DNA from: [Clostridium] polysaccharolyticum
GTDB lineage: Bacteria; Bacillota; Clostridia; Lachnospirales; Lachnospiraceae
Assembly (NCBI RefSeq): GCF_900111595.1
Contig: NZ_FOHN01000001.1
Span: forward strand, 153,476-217,475
DNA: 64,000 nucleotides
Direction: 5' to 3'
The position numbers and the translations under genes were made by a program. The notes under the pieces are model-generated. The model ran no database searches. It worked only from the letters and a program-made list of their open reading frames with translations, and was not told where the DNA came from. Each line of letters starts with the position of its first letter. Positions within the stretch are counted from its first letter, which is position 1. Below, one piece after another: positions 8,706 through 18,223 of this stretch.

Positions 8706-9782
8706 TCGACGGACTGAACCAGCTGGCTTAGAAAGTGGCAGGTTTCGTCTTTTAATAAAACAGGCAGTAATCCAGTCACTGGCTGCCAGTGTAAATACAA
8801 ACAGCAAAAGCACTTCTATTACAGAATGTTTAAAATATCCAAATACAAGATTGCCATAGCCAATGAAAATCCAATGAATAATATAAAATACGTTAAGTTC
8901 TTTGCTCCAGCGGACAAGAGTATTTTTTAAGAGAGAAGGGAGGGTTTCGGAAGCAAAATGCCAAAAGCCAGTCCAGAGAAGAATCAGTTCCAAGGTCATA
9001 AAGTTTCCAAACCAGTTCATATGAAAATATTCCATATCAAAGTATCCATCAAGAGCACCACAGTCAATGTGCAGTTCATACATGAGGGTAATCAGCGGAA
9101 AGAACAAAAGCCCTGTAAAAGTCAGGATTTTTCGGTAGAACTGATCGGTGTCTTTGTATGTAATCAGCTGTTTTCCAAATAAATATCCCGAAATTGGGAA
9201 GAAAATCCATGATAGGAAAGGAAACCATGTACAGTCCCAGGTGCCCCATATAAGTCCGGTTATGCTAGCTAAGGTACGGGTTTCAAACTTGAATGGAAGC
9301 AGTATTACATTTAAAATGGCACAGAATGCATAGAATACGATAAGCCAGTAATCCTTTAATCTGGTTGATTTAAATACTCCTATAAAAAGGTAAGAAAGTC
9401 CGGCAAATGGAAGAATGTCTGTACAGAGCAGATAGTCTTTGGCCGTTTCAAATAAGGAAGTATCGTGCTGTATATAGCTTTGGATTGTGTAAGGAATAAA
9501 GTCACGAATGAAATTTAAAACATAACCAAGAAAGAAAAGAAAAATGCCACGTTTTATAAATTGACGACTGGACTGCTTGTGGGTATAGACCATGCCAACT
9601 CCCATACAAAACATAAAGACAGGAGGGGTCAAGGGACCGCCTAAAAAAAATACAAGATGGGAAAAGAAGCCTTTTGTTTGTATTGCAGCAGAACCATAAT
9701 CCTCATAACAATGCACTAGAACCATAAAAAGGATGGCATAGCCTTTTACAATATCAATTTCTAATTGACGTTTTTGGTTCAT
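8703..9782 (-). CDS. Multi-pass membrane protein, HGSNAT/acyltransferase-like
   Basis: A 359-residue protein with about 9-10 predicted membrane helices. The N-terminus RQLEIDIVKGYAILFMVLVHCYEDYG has the R-x-x-x-D-x-x-[KR]-G-x-x-[IM]-x-x-M-x-x-[VH]-H pattern of integral-membrane acyltransferases, where the His after helix 1 is catalytic. It is closer to the DUF1624/heparan-alpha-glucosaminide acetyltransferase style than to OafA. AGGAGG precedes the ATG. The gene is monocistronic and convergent with topB. The likely role is O- or N-acylation of a surface glycan or lipid; the acceptor is unknown. Confidence 0.6.
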   Translation of the reverse strand: MNQKRQLEIDIVKGYAILFMVLVHCYEDYGSAAIQTKGFFSHLVFFLGGPLTPPVFMFCMGVGMVYTHKQSSRQFIKRGIFLFFLGYVLNFIRDFIPYTIQSYIQHDTSLFETAKDYLLCTDILPFAGLSYLFIGVFKSTRLKDYWLIVFYAFCAILNVILLPFKFETRTLASITGLIWGTWDCTWFPFLSWIFFPISGYLFGKQLITYKDTDQFYRKILTFTGLLFFPLITLMYELHIDCGALDGYFDMEYFHMNWFGNFMTLELILLWTGFWHFASETLPSLLKNTLVRWSKELNVFYIIHWIFIGYGNLVFGYFKHSVIEVLLLFVFTLAASDWITACFIKRRNLPLSKPAGSVRR

Positions 9783-9885
9783 ATAAAACCTCCTAGAATA
9801 GTATTGTTAATATTGTTATAGCACAATATTAGAAAAAGTACAAATGTAAATATTATGTGTTTTTTAGAAGAAATATAGCGTGAAC

Positions 9886-9924
9886 GAAAAAATGTCGGGT
9901 ATATTAAGCTACCCGACATTTTTT
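9886..9924 (-). terminator. carB terminator
   Basis: AATGTCGGGTA (from 9890) pairs with TACCCGACATT (to 9920). The flanking A- and T-runs let it work on the minus strand just after carB. Confidence 0.8.
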
Positions 9925-9936
9925 GTATCGTTTACA

Positions 9937-12900
9937 TTATTTAATTTCCCTATGGAATTCCTGTAAGGATTTCAGTACCGGTTCATGGTGTTTTCTGGCT
10001 TTAATGCCTTCTACAGCGGCTTTTGCAGCAGCCATAGTAGTCATATAACTGATACGTGCCTTAATAGCAGCTTTCCGTACATAACTGTCATCCCATTCAT
10101 TTTTTGAGCCAGCAGGAGTGTTGATTACGATATTTACTTCACCATTGGTAATGGCATCCAATACATTAGGTCTGCCTTGCTGTAATTTGTAGATGGATTT
10201 GCATGCAATGTCATTTTCCTGTAACGAGTCATAGGTACCGCCAGTTGCTAAAATCTTGAATCCAAGATCTGCAAATCCTTTGGCAACTTCAATGGCTTCC
10301 GTTTTATCTTTGTCATTTACACTGATAAGAACCGTTCCTTCTAATGGAAGGCTAGTCTTAGTAGCTTCCTGTGCTTTAAAGAATGCCTCTCCAAAGTTGG
10401 AAGCCATGCCAAGAACCTCACCAGTAGAACGCATTTCCGGTCCTAATAATGGGTCAACTTCTGGGAACATGTTAAATGGGAATACTGCTTCTTTGACACC
10501 ATAGTGAGAGAATTCTTTCTCTTTTAAGGTGTTTAAAGAAGATGGTTTCTTTGTAAATTCTTCCGTCATGATTTCCGTAGCAATCTGTACCATCCGGATA
10601 TCGCAGACTTTGGATACCAAAGGCACAGTACGGGAAGCACGAGGGTTTGCCTCAATAACATAAACTTTTCCATTTTCAATTGCATACTGCATATTCATAA
10701 GACCACGGACATTCATTTCTTTCGCAATCTTCATGGTGTATTCTTTAATGGTTTCCAGATTTTCTTTGGAAATGTTCTTGGATGGCAGGATGCAGGCAGA
10801 GTCTCCAGAGTGGATGCCTGCAAGCTCAATATGTTCCATAACAGCAGGAACAAATGCTGTTTTGCCATCGCTGATAGCGTCCGCTTCACATTCGGTTGCA
10901 TGATTTAAGAAACGGTCAATCAGGATTGGCCTGTCAGGTGTTACGCCAACAGCAGCATTCATGTAAACACGAAGTGCTTCGTCATCATGAACCACTTCCA
11001 TGCCACGTCCGCCAAGTACATAAGAAGGACGAACCATGACCGGATAGCCGATTTTATGTGCGATAGCAAGTGCTTCGTCAACATTTACAGCCATGCCTGC
11101 TTCTGGCATTGGGATTCCTAATTTATCCATCATAGCACGGAACAGGTCACGATCTTCTGCTAAGTCAATTGTTTCCGGAGTAGTTCCTAAAATGTTGACA
11201 CCATGTTTTTTTAACTGGGAAGCTAAGTTAAGCGGAGTCTGGCCGCCGAACTGGGCAATAACCCCAAGCGGTTTTTCTTTTTCATAGATGCTTAATACAT
11301 CTTCCAGTGTTAAAGGCTCAAAATACAATTTATCAGAAGTATCGTAGTCCGTAGATACTGTTTCAGGGTTACAGTTAATAATAATGGTTTCAAAGCCTAA
11401 CTTCTTTAATGCTTTTGCGGCATGGACGCAGCAGTAGTCAAATTCGATACCCTGGCCGATTCTGTTAGGACCGCCGCCAAGAATCATGATCTTAGGTTTG
11501 TCTTCGTTTGCTTTGCTTAAGTCAGGAGCGTTGTAAGTAGAGTAGTAGTAAGCAGAATCTTTTGTACCGCTTACATGTACCCCTTCCCAGGACTGGCTAA
11601 GACCAGCATCTAAACGGGCTTTTCGGATTTCGTCTTCCGGTACTTCTAATAACTGGCTTAAGTATTTATCAGAGAAACCATTTTTCTTAGCAGCGACTAA
11701 GACATCAGCAGCAGGAACGGAACCTTTGCTTTGTAATAAAGCTTCTTCTTCCTCTACTAATTCTTTCATCTGCTCTAAGAAATAAGGTTTGATTTTGGTT
11801 AAATCATAAAGTTCTTCAACAGTAGCACCTTTACGAAGTGCTTCATATAAAATAAACTGGCGTTCACTTGTTGGAATGTGAAGCATATTGATTAATTCTT
11901 CTTTTGATTTGTCGTGGAAGTCTTTTGCAAAACCTAATCCGTAACGTCCTGTTTCAAGGCTTCGGATGGCTTTCTGGAATGCTTCTTTATAAGTTTTGCC
12001 GATACTCATCACTTCGCCAACAGCACGCATCTGGGTACCCAGTTTATCTTCTACTCCTTTGAATTTTTCAAAGGCCCAGCGGGCAAATTTGATTACAATG
12101 TAATCGCCGTCTGGTTTGTATTTATCAAGAGTTCCATATTTGCCACATGGAATATCGCATAAATCAAGGCCTGCAGCAAGCAGGGAGGAAACAAAAGCAA
12201 TAGGGAATCCGGTTGCTTTGGATGCAAGTGCGGAAGAACGGGAAGTTCTTGGGTTGATTTCGATAACGATAATACGTCCTGTTTCCGTATTTCTTGCGAA
12301 CTGGACATTAGTACCACCGATTACTTCAATTGCATCTACGATTTTATATGCCTGGCGCTGTAATTCTGCCTGTACATCTTCAGAAATGGTAAGCATTGGA
12401 GCGGAACAGAAGGAATCCCCTGTATGAACTCCAAGTGGGTCGATATTTTCAATGAAGCATACGGTGATTAAATTTCCTTTTGCATCACGTACCACTTCCA
12501 ATTCTAATTCTTCCCATCCGAGTACGGATTCTTCTACAAGAACCTGGCCAACTAAGCTGGCTTGAAGACCACGGGAACAAACGGTTTTTAATTCTTCTTT
12601 ATTATATACAAGGCCGCCGCCGGCTCCACCCATTGTATAAGCTGGACGAAGAACAACTGGATAACCTAATTCATCTGCGATTTTCAGAGCTTCTTCAACA
12701 GAATATGCCACTTCGCTTCTTGCCATCTCGATTCCTAAAGAATCCATGGTTTTCTTAAATTCGATACGGTCTTCACCACGTTCGATAGCATCTACTTGAA
12801 CACCAATGACTTTTACGCCGTATTCGTCTAGAACGCCTGCTTTTGCTAATTCAGAACAAAGATTTAATCCGGATTGGCCACCTAAATTAGGAAGTAAACC

Positions 12901-13152
12901 GTCTGGACGTTCTTTTGCAATAATCCTGGTTAAGGATTCTACGTTGAGAGGCTCAATGTAAGTAACGTCTGCCGTTTCCGGATCTGTCATGATCGTTGCC
13001 GGGTTTGAGTTTACTAATACGATTTCATAGCCAAGTGACTTTAAGGCTTTGCAAGCCTGGGTTCCGGAATAGTCAAATTCACAAGCCTGACCAATGATAA
13101 TAGGACCAGAACCGATTATTAATACCTTATGTATGTCTTCTCTTTTCTTCAT
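9937..13152 (-). CDS. carB: Carbamoyl-phosphate synthase large subunit
   Basis: A 1071-residue enzyme making carbamoyl phosphate from bicarbonate, ammonia and two ATP for arginine and pyrimidine synthesis. Two tandem ATP-grasp halves are visible. The first starts KVLIIGSGPIIIGQACEFDYSG and has EINPRTSRSSALASKATGFP; the second starts IMILGGGPNRIGQGIEFDYCC and has EANPRASRTVPLVSK. A C-terminal MGS-like allosteric domain has the LATGGTYDSL motif. The start at 13152 follows GGAGGG; an in-frame TTG at 13164 would overlap that site. No carA is adjacent, so the glutaminase subunit must be encoded elsewhere. Confidence 0.96.
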   Translation of the reverse strand: MKKREDIHKVLIIGSGPIIIGQACEFDYSGTQACKALKSLGYEIVLVNSNPATIMTDPETADVTYIEPLNVESLTRIIAKERPDGLLPNLGGQSGLNLCSELAKAGVLDEYGVKVIGVQVDAIERGEDRIEFKKTMDSLGIEMARSEVAYSVEEALKIADELGYPVVLRPAYTMGGAGGGLVYNKEELKTVCSRGLQASLVGQVLVEESVLGWEELELEVVRDAKGNLITVCFIENIDPLGVHTGDSFCSAPMLTISEDVQAELQRQAYKIVDAIEVIGGTNVQFARNTETGRIIVIEINPRTSRSSALASKATGFPIAFVSSLLAAGLDLCDIPCGKYGTLDKYKPDGDYIVIKFARWAFEKFKGVEDKLGTQMRAVGEVMSIGKTYKEAFQKAIRSLETGRYGLGFAKDFHDKSKEELINMLHIPTSERQFILYEALRKGATVEELYDLTKIKPYFLEQMKELVEEEEALLQSKGSVPAADVLVAAKKNGFSDKYLSQLLEVPEDEIRKARLDAGLSQSWEGVHVSGTKDSAYYYSTYNAPDLSKANEDKPKIMILGGGPNRIGQGIEFDYCCVHAAKALKKLGFETIIINCNPETVSTDYDTSDKLYFEPLTLEDVLSIYEKEKPLGVIAQFGGQTPLNLASQLKKHGVNILGTTPETIDLAEDRDLFRAMMDKLGIPMPEAGMAVNVDEALAIAHKIGYPVMVRPSYVLGGRGMEVVHDDEALRVYMNAAVGVTPDRPILIDRFLNHATECEADAISDGKTAFVPAVMEHIELAGIHSGDSACILPSKNISKENLETIKEYTMKIAKEMNVRGLMNMQYAIENGKVYVIEANPRASRTVPLVSKVCDIRMVQIATEIMTEEFTKKPSSLNTLKEKEFSHYGVKEAVFPFNMFPEVDPLLGPEMRSTGEVLGMASNFGEAFFKAQEATKTSLPLEGTVLISVNDKDKTEAIEVAKGFADLGFKILATGGTYDSLQENDIACKSIYKLQQGRPNVLDAITNGEVNIVINTPAGSKNEWDDSYVRKAAIKARISYMTTMAAAKAAVEGIKARKHHEPVLKSLQEFHREIK

Positions 13153-13308
13153 GATACCCTCCAATTAATCGTCAACATAAATTGGCATACTGTAATTAAA
13201 TTTATAAAGACTGATTTTATTCTTATCTATTTTCTTATGAAATGGGAGATTTGTCAAGAAGTGTTGGGGAAAAGTATGGAAATTATAGAATCTGCAGATA
13301 AGATGGAA

Positions 13309-13337
13309 TTGAATTCCATTCCACATAATGGTAAAAT
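13309..13337 (+). promoter_or_regulatory. Sigma-A promoter of the ACP/ATP-grasp operon
   Basis: TTGAAT (13309-13314), a 17-base spacer and TAAAAT (13332-13337) lie about 40 bases before the first gene. The -35 lies inside the palindrome TGGAATTGAATTCCA (about 13304-13318), a possible operator. Confidence 0.6.
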
Positions 13338-13377
13338 AAAACGAGAAATTTAATTGAAAGGAAAGGTATTTTGTACT

Positions 13378-13629
13378 ATGATGATGAAAAAAATTATGGA
13401 AAGCATTCAGAATGTATTAGGGGAAGAAGGAATTGAGAAAGAGCTGAAAGCGGATATGGATCTAATCAATGAGGTAGGATTGGATTCTTTACAGCTGGTT
13501 AACGTGATTCTGGATTTAGAAGAAGAATTTGGTTTATGCATTGATTTTGATGAGTTTGACTTTGACGAAGTAAAGACCATCCAGCTGCTTGCAGATTATC
13601 TGGAGGCGTTACAAGATGGAACAAAATAA
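13378..13629 (+). CDS. Acyl carrier protein
   Basis: An 83-residue acidic protein with the carrier motif EVGLDSLQLVNVILDLEEEFG. Ser37 in GLDSLQ is the expected phosphopantetheine attachment site. GAAAGGAAAGG lies upstream of a triple ATG; 13378 is chosen, and starts 3 or 6 bases later cannot be excluded. No fatty-acid genes are near. It is the first gene of the eight-gene operon and overlaps the next gene by 14 bases. By analogy with BtrI in butirosin synthesis, it may carry an amino acid loaded by the neighbouring ATP-grasp ligase (inference). Confidence 0.85.
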   Translation: MMMKKIMESIQNVLGEEGIEKELKADMDLINEVGLDSLQLVNVILDLEEEFGLCIDFDEFDFDEVKTIQLLADYLEALQDGTK

Positions 13630-14935
13630 AACAGGGAACAGGATTTATGCAGCCAAGTTTGATTCGGAGAGATATTGGCAGCCGGAACATATTGTGATGC
13701 TGCCAGCTATCCGGAACAATAGCTTGGATAATATTGTGTGTGCAATGGATGAATTAATGTTTGCGTTATGCCAGAATCAAGAAGATGTTGTTTTAACGGG
13801 GCTTCCAATGAATCCAGTACATCTTGCCTATTTGCATAAGCTTGGATTTCAATTTACCAATCAGTATTTGGAAGAAGAAATGGAGGGAAAATCCTGTGAG
13901 TATCATGCAGAAAATTATAAACTGCATGATGTTTCCCAGAATGCGGTTCTGGAAACCTATGCAATTCTGCCAGAGTATGAAGTACTGGCCAAACAGAACC
14001 ACATTTGTTATCCACATCCAGAACAGGATGCAGTAGCAAACGTAAATTCTAAAGTTTACTCTACGGAGTTGTCAAAAAAGCTTGGATTTAGCCAATATGC
14101 TAAGATTGTAAGGGACGAGGCATCGTTTCTCCGGGAAGGAAAACGCATTCTGCAGGAAAATGGCGGGCTTATCATCAAGGAAGAATATGGGGTTTCTGGA
14201 AAGGGGAATCTAAAGATTACCGAAGAAAAAGCATTTCAGACTGTCTGCCGGAATATTGCCATGCAGTGCAAAAAAGGCAAGGAAATCAGGTTTATTTTGG
14301 AACCGGCTTTTCAGGTGGCAAAAGACTTTTCTGTTCAGTATTATATCCATAAAGATACTGGAAAGGCAGAAAGGATTTCTGTCCAGCAGATTCTGAATCA
14401 GGAAAGAGCCTATCATGGTTCCGTCACAGCAGATGAGGAACTGCTTCTCTTATTAGAACAGAGAGGCTATTTTAAAATCATGGAGCAGGTAATGGAACAG
14501 CTTTATAAAGACGGCTATTTTGGTGATGTCTGCGTGGATAGCATGATTGTGGAACCGGATATGCTGGTTCCAGTTGTAGAGATTAATGCAAGAAAATCCA
14601 TGAGCCTGATAAAAAAGAACCTGGAAAGCAGGCTGGTTCAATTAGGTTATGACAATGAGGAAATATGTACATTTTATATAGATGCCATTGTTCATCCAAA
14701 GCTTTGCATGGAAGAAGTTTTGAGACGGATGCAGGAGGCAAAGATTCTTTTTACTGTGGATTCGGGAAAAGGGGTTATTCCACTTACTTCCAATACTCTG
14801 TTTATTAATTTAAGAAAAAAAACAGAAAAAAATCAAAAAGGAAGGATGTATTTTCTGCTGGCAGGGACCAGAACAGAAGTAGCACAGTACAGGGAAAAAG
14901 TTACAGATCTATGTAAAACATTTGCAGAGGGATAG
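13616..14935 (+). CDS. ATP-grasp ligase, possible aminoacyl-ACP synthetase
   Basis: A 439-residue protein. The ATP-grasp fold shows in GGLIIKEEYGVSGKGN (lysine and glycine-rich loop), RFILEPAF (adenine-side strand), and VCVDSMIVEP plus PVVEINARKS (metal-binding Asp/Glu/Asn). Such enzymes make an acyl phosphate and couple it to an amine or thiol. The start at 13616 overlaps the end of the ACP gene, so the two are translationally coupled. In butirosin synthesis the ATP-grasp BtrJ loads glutamate onto the carrier BtrI; the same arrangement here suggests loading of an amino or other carboxylic acid onto the ACP. Substrate is unknown. About 170 N-terminal residues precede the core and match no domain I recognise. 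Confidence 0.75.
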   Translation: MEQNKTGNRIYAAKFDSERYWQPEHIVMLPAIRNNSLDNIVCAMDELMFALCQNQEDVVLTGLPMNPVHLAYLHKLGFQFTNQYLEEEMEGKSCEYHAENYKLHDVSQNAVLETYAILPEYEVLAKQNHICYPHPEQDAVANVNSKVYSTELSKKLGFSQYAKIVRDEASFLREGKRILQENGGLIIKEEYGVSGKGNLKITEEKAFQTVCRNIAMQCKKGKEIRFILEPAFQVAKDFSVQYYIHKDTGKAERISVQQILNQERAYHGSVTADEELLLLLEQRGYFKIMEQVMEQLYKDGYFGDVCVDSMIVEPDMLVPVVEINARKSMSLIKKNLESRLVQLGYDNEEICTFYIDAIVHPKLCMEEVLRRMQEAKILFTVDSGKGVIPLTSNTLFINLRKKTEKNQKGRMYFLLAGTRTEVAQYREKVTDLCKTFAEG

Positions 14936-14943
14936 GAGAAAGC

Positions 14944-16029
14944 ATGAATATTAAATTATTAACTTCCGCTATGGGATTAGGAACCTATGTGCCTGCCCTG
15001 CATTTAAGGGAATATTTCAGGCAGCAGGGGTATACGGTAACTATGGATGTGTTTGAAAATTATTTTAGTGAAGAAGTTCTTGCCAAGTATTTAAAGAACA
15101 AAAGGGAGTATCATAAAAGCTTTAAGGTGGCAAAGCTTGGACATAAACTTGCACAGAAGAAGCTTGGAACTGCATTAGAGGAAGAAATGATAGATGCAAT
15201 TTCAAAAAAATGGGAAAAGGAAAAAGTGCAGAAGCTGGTTATTTTATCAGGAAACTGGATACCAGTAGTAGAACAGTATAGAATGCAGATTCATGATGAC
15301 AGCAGTCTGTGTGCCGTTATTGTACATATGGATATTGGAACTGCTCCATCCTGGAGCAATTTTAGCAATCCAGATCTGTTTTATAAAGAAATTCTTCCTA
15401 TTGATGAAACGGGAGTCCAGTATATATTTGAAGTACCCGTACCAAAAGAGGACACTAGTGTACCAAAAGAAAAGCCGGTATTTAATATCCACGGCGGGGG
15501 TTGGGGAATGGGTGACTATCGTGAGAGAAAACAGGAGATACAAGCTGCAATGGATTGTCACATGTTCGTTTTGGCTCATGAACAGGAGGAAATGATACAG
15601 GAGAAGGATGTACAATATATTCTTATGGATACCAGATGGAAACCGTGGATAGCAGATGAATCTGGGGAATATGAGTTTCCTGTTATGCTAGATGGAGAAA
15701 CGGGAAAGAAACTGGAAAATCAGAGCATGCATGATCTGTACCAGATTTATAAACAATGTGATGCGGTGATAAGTAAGCCTGGAGGTGGTACCATGCTGGA
15801 TGGAATTGCATGCGAAGTGCCTATTGTATTTCTGGAACCGGTAGCGGAACATGAAAGAAAGAATCAGGAAGCATATGAAAAACTGGGACTGGGCATTTCT
15901 TTTTCAAAATGGAAAGAAAGCGGTTATTCACTGGAGATATTATCGGAGCTGAGAGAAAAAATCCGGAAAAACAAGAAAGGAAAACTGGGACTAGGTGCTT
16001 ATATTGAGACATTATGGATGGAAAAATAG
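14944..16029 (+). CDS. GT-B glycosyltransferase (MurG/GT28-like)
   Basis: A 361-residue protein. The N-terminus has the Rossmann-type start KLLTSAMGLGTYVPALHLREYF. The C-terminal half carries the nucleotide-sugar signature DAVISKPGGGTMLDGIACEVPIVFLEPVAEHERKNQEAYEKLGLGIS, typical of GT28/GT1 enzymes such as MurG and diacylglycerol glucosyltransferases. No signal peptide; cytoplasmic or membrane-associated. It starts 8 bases after the ATP-grasp gene. Within this operon it probably glycosylates the product or its lipid anchor (inference). Donor and acceptor cannot be read from sequence. Confidence 0.7.
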   Translation: MNIKLLTSAMGLGTYVPALHLREYFRQQGYTVTMDVFENYFSEEVLAKYLKNKREYHKSFKVAKLGHKLAQKKLGTALEEEMIDAISKKWEKEKVQKLVILSGNWIPVVEQYRMQIHDDSSLCAVIVHMDIGTAPSWSNFSNPDLFYKEILPIDETGVQYIFEVPVPKEDTSVPKEKPVFNIHGGGWGMGDYRERKQEIQAAMDCHMFVLAHEQEEMIQEKDVQYILMDTRWKPWIADESGEYEFPVMLDGETGKKLENQSMHDLYQIYKQCDAVISKPGGGTMLDGIACEVPIVFLEPVAEHERKNQEAYEKLGLGISFSKWKESGYSLEILSELREKIRKNKKGKLGLGAYIETLWMEK

Positions 16030-16049
16030 CATAGTGAGGAGGAATCGGC

Positions 16050-17228
16050 ATGAAACAGCCAAAAACAACGAGAAAGCTATCAAAAGAGGAAGCGGTTATT
16101 TTAGCGAAGGCTGCTAAAAACATGTCCATTGTATCAAAAGGACTTAGAGAGAGTGCAGAGTTTTCAACAGATATGCCGCTTATATTAGGATTTAAGCTGA
16201 CCAATAAATGCAATCTCCGGTGTAAGACCTGTTATGAATGGAATGAGCAGGGGTATCATCATAACATGAGTGCAGAGATGAAGAATCAGGAGCTGGATCC
16301 AGAATTATTTGACAAAGTAATGAAAGAAACTAGCAGTGTTAAGTCAAATGTTTATCTTTGGGGAGGAGAACCGCTTTTTCATAGTGAGTTTTCAAAATTG
16401 TCCTATGTATTGGAACGGGAAAAGAGGATTACTGCTATGTGTACCAATGGAATCCTGATCGATAAGCGTATGGACGATATTTTAAGATTTGACCATAATC
16501 TGGAACTGCTAATAGCAGTAGATGGATTTGAAGAAGAAAATGATGAAATCCGGGGAAAGGGAAATTACCAAAAAGTAATGCATCACATAAAAACCTTATT
16601 GGATATGCGTAAAAAAGGCCAATTCAAAGGAAAAATATCCGTTCATTGTGTCCTAAGCGGAAATATGGTGGATAAAATGTATGACTTTTTGGAATACATG
16701 GAAGAAATAGGGGTAGACTATGTGATTGTCTGTTATCCGTGGTACATAGCACCAGAGACATCTGTCAGGATGGATCATTATTATGAAGAACATTTTGGAA
16801 CCTGTACCAGTTCAGTAGCAAGCTGGCATGCGTTTAAATTTAAATATCCAGAAGAGGAATATGAGAAAATCTTTGCCATTCATAAACGGATTTCAGAACG
16901 TACCTGGAAGAATCAGGTGAAATTCCAGCCAAATCTGGAACTTGACCAGATAGTACCATTTCTGGAAGACCGAAATGTAGTTGAGAACGCATATTGCTGT
17001 TATTCTGTGGCAGATCGTATGGAAATATTACCAGATGGAACCGTTACGACCTGCAAGCATTTTCCGGAATTTATTGTTGGTGATTTAAAGAAGAATACGG
17101 TAAAGGAAATCTGGAAGAATGAAAAATACAACCAGATCCGGAAAATGGTTCAGACAGGAAATATGCCGGTTTGCACAAAATGCAATAATCTATATCTTCA
17201 TGGAAGAAAAAAAGAGAAAGGGTGTTAG
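16050..17228 (+). CDS. Radical SAM/SPASM-type enzyme
   Basis: A 392-residue protein. Cys53, Cys57 and Cys60 in FKLTNKCNLRCKTCYEW form the CxxxCxxC site for the SAM-cleaving 4Fe-4S cluster. WGGEPLF is the usual GGEP motif contacting SAM. The C-terminal region has further cysteines (CCYSV, VTTCKHF with GDLKKNTVKEIW, PVCTKCNN), the layout of a SPASM/twitch auxiliary-cluster domain. GGAGG precedes the ATG. Such enzymes perform radical chemistry on peptides or small molecules. No precursor peptide is visible nearby, so the substrate may be the carrier-bound intermediate (inference). Confidence 0.85.
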   Translation: MKQPKTTRKLSKEEAVILAKAAKNMSIVSKGLRESAEFSTDMPLILGFKLTNKCNLRCKTCYEWNEQGYHHNMSAEMKNQELDPELFDKVMKETSSVKSNVYLWGGEPLFHSEFSKLSYVLEREKRITAMCTNGILIDKRMDDILRFDHNLELLIAVDGFEEENDEIRGKGNYQKVMHHIKTLLDMRKKGQFKGKISVHCVLSGNMVDKMYDFLEYMEEIGVDYVIVCYPWYIAPETSVRMDHYYEEHFGTCTSSVASWHAFKFKYPEEEYEKIFAIHKRISERTWKNQVKFQPNLELDQIVPFLEDRNVVENAYCCYSVADRMEILPDGTVTTCKHFPEFIVGDLKKNTVKEIWKNEKYNQIRKMVQTGNMPVCTKCNNLYLHGRKKEKGC

Positions 17229-17236
17229 CTGGTAAT

Positions 17237-18223
17237 ATGTCGGGAATACAGGTAAAAGGATTGACAAAGCAGTTTGTTTATACCAAAAAAGAAGTTGGTA
17301 TGAAAAACTCAATTAAGAAACTGTTTCATTCAGAAAAAATCACGAAGGAGGCTGTAAAAAACCTTTCTTTTGAAGTGGAACAAGGTGAGATTGTGGGCTT
17401 CTTGGGACCAAATGGTGCAGGGAAAACAACAACGTTAAAAATGCTTTCTGGAATTTTATTTCCAACTAGTGGAGAAGCATCTGTGCTAGGCTATACTCCA
17501 TGGGACAGGAAAAATGAATTTAAAAGACAGATATCCATTGTGTTAGGGCAGAAAAACCAGTTGTGGTGGGACTTGCCTGCCAATGAGTCTTTCTATCTGA
17601 ATAAGTGTATTTATAAAATTGATGACAGAGAGTATCATAAAGTGATTGATGAACTATGTGAAATACTGGATGTAAAGGAATTGTTAAAGGTACAGGTTCG
17701 AGATCTTTCCCTTGGGGAACGTATGAAAATGGAATTGATTGCAGCACTGATTCATCAGCCAAAAGTCCTTTTTTTAGATGAACCTACCATTGGACTGGAC
17801 TTGATTGCACAGAAAAAGATTCGTGAATTTTTAAAACTATATAACGAAAAACAGAAAACAACGGTTTTATTGACGAGCCATTACATGGATGACATAGAGG
17901 ATTTATGCAGCAGGACGATTATTATTAATCATGGAGTGCTGGTATATGATGCAGACATACATGACATTAATAAGGAATTGAATAACCGGAAGGTGTTATC
18001 GTTTCAATTCAGTGAAAAATCAGACTGGACAAGCATGGAAAAATATGGGATTGTCAAGAAAGCGGATGAATTTGAAGTACATCTGGAAGTAGGGAGGGAA
18101 GAACTGCAGGAGGTTGCGGCGGAAATCCTGAAAGAGTATAGAGTGAGGGACTTTAATGTAATGGACATTCCACTGGAAGAAAGCATTGAAAAGATTTACC
18201 GAATGGAGGGAACAGGTTCATGA
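17237..18223 (+). CDS. ABC-2 exporter ATP-binding protein
   Basis: A 328-residue ATPase. Walker A is GPNGAGKTT, the signature is LSLGERMKMEL, Walker B is VLFLDEPTIGLD and the H-loop is LLTSHYMDD. The insertion of about 25 residues before the first core strand and the domain after the ABC core are typical of ATPases paired with DUF990-type ABC-2 permeases. The ATG at 17237 is chosen; a GTG at 17222 overlapping the previous gene is the alternative. It powers the two permeases that follow. Confidence 0.9.
   Translation: MSGIQVKGLTKQFVYTKKEVGMKNSIKKLFHSEKITKEAVKNLSFEVEQGEIVGFLGPNGAGKTTTLKMLSGILFPTSGEASVLGYTPWDRKNEFKRQISIVLGQKNQLWWDLPANESFYLNKCIYKIDDREYHKVIDELCEILDVKELLKVQVRDLSLGERMKMELIAALIHQPKVLFLDEPTIGLDLIAQKKIREFLKLYNEKQKTTVLLTSHYMDDIEDLCSRTIIINHGVLVYDADIHDINKELNNRKVLSFQFSEKSDWTSMEKYGIVKKADEFEVHLEVGREELQEVAAEILKEYRVRDFNVMDIPLEESIEKIYRMEGTGS

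Noticed and set aside
12093-12758. Open frames on either strand inside carB
   Set aside because: They have no ribosome site and lie within a clearly intact carB; they are reading-frame shadows.
13165-13240. Possible arginine-box repeats upstream of carB
   Set aside because: Only loose AT-rich similarity (AAGAATAAAATCAGT); not distinct from background.
13165-13353. A plus-strand reading frame across the carB start and the promoter of the ACP operon
   Set aside because: It covers promoter sequence, lacks a ribosome site and has no protein-like pattern.
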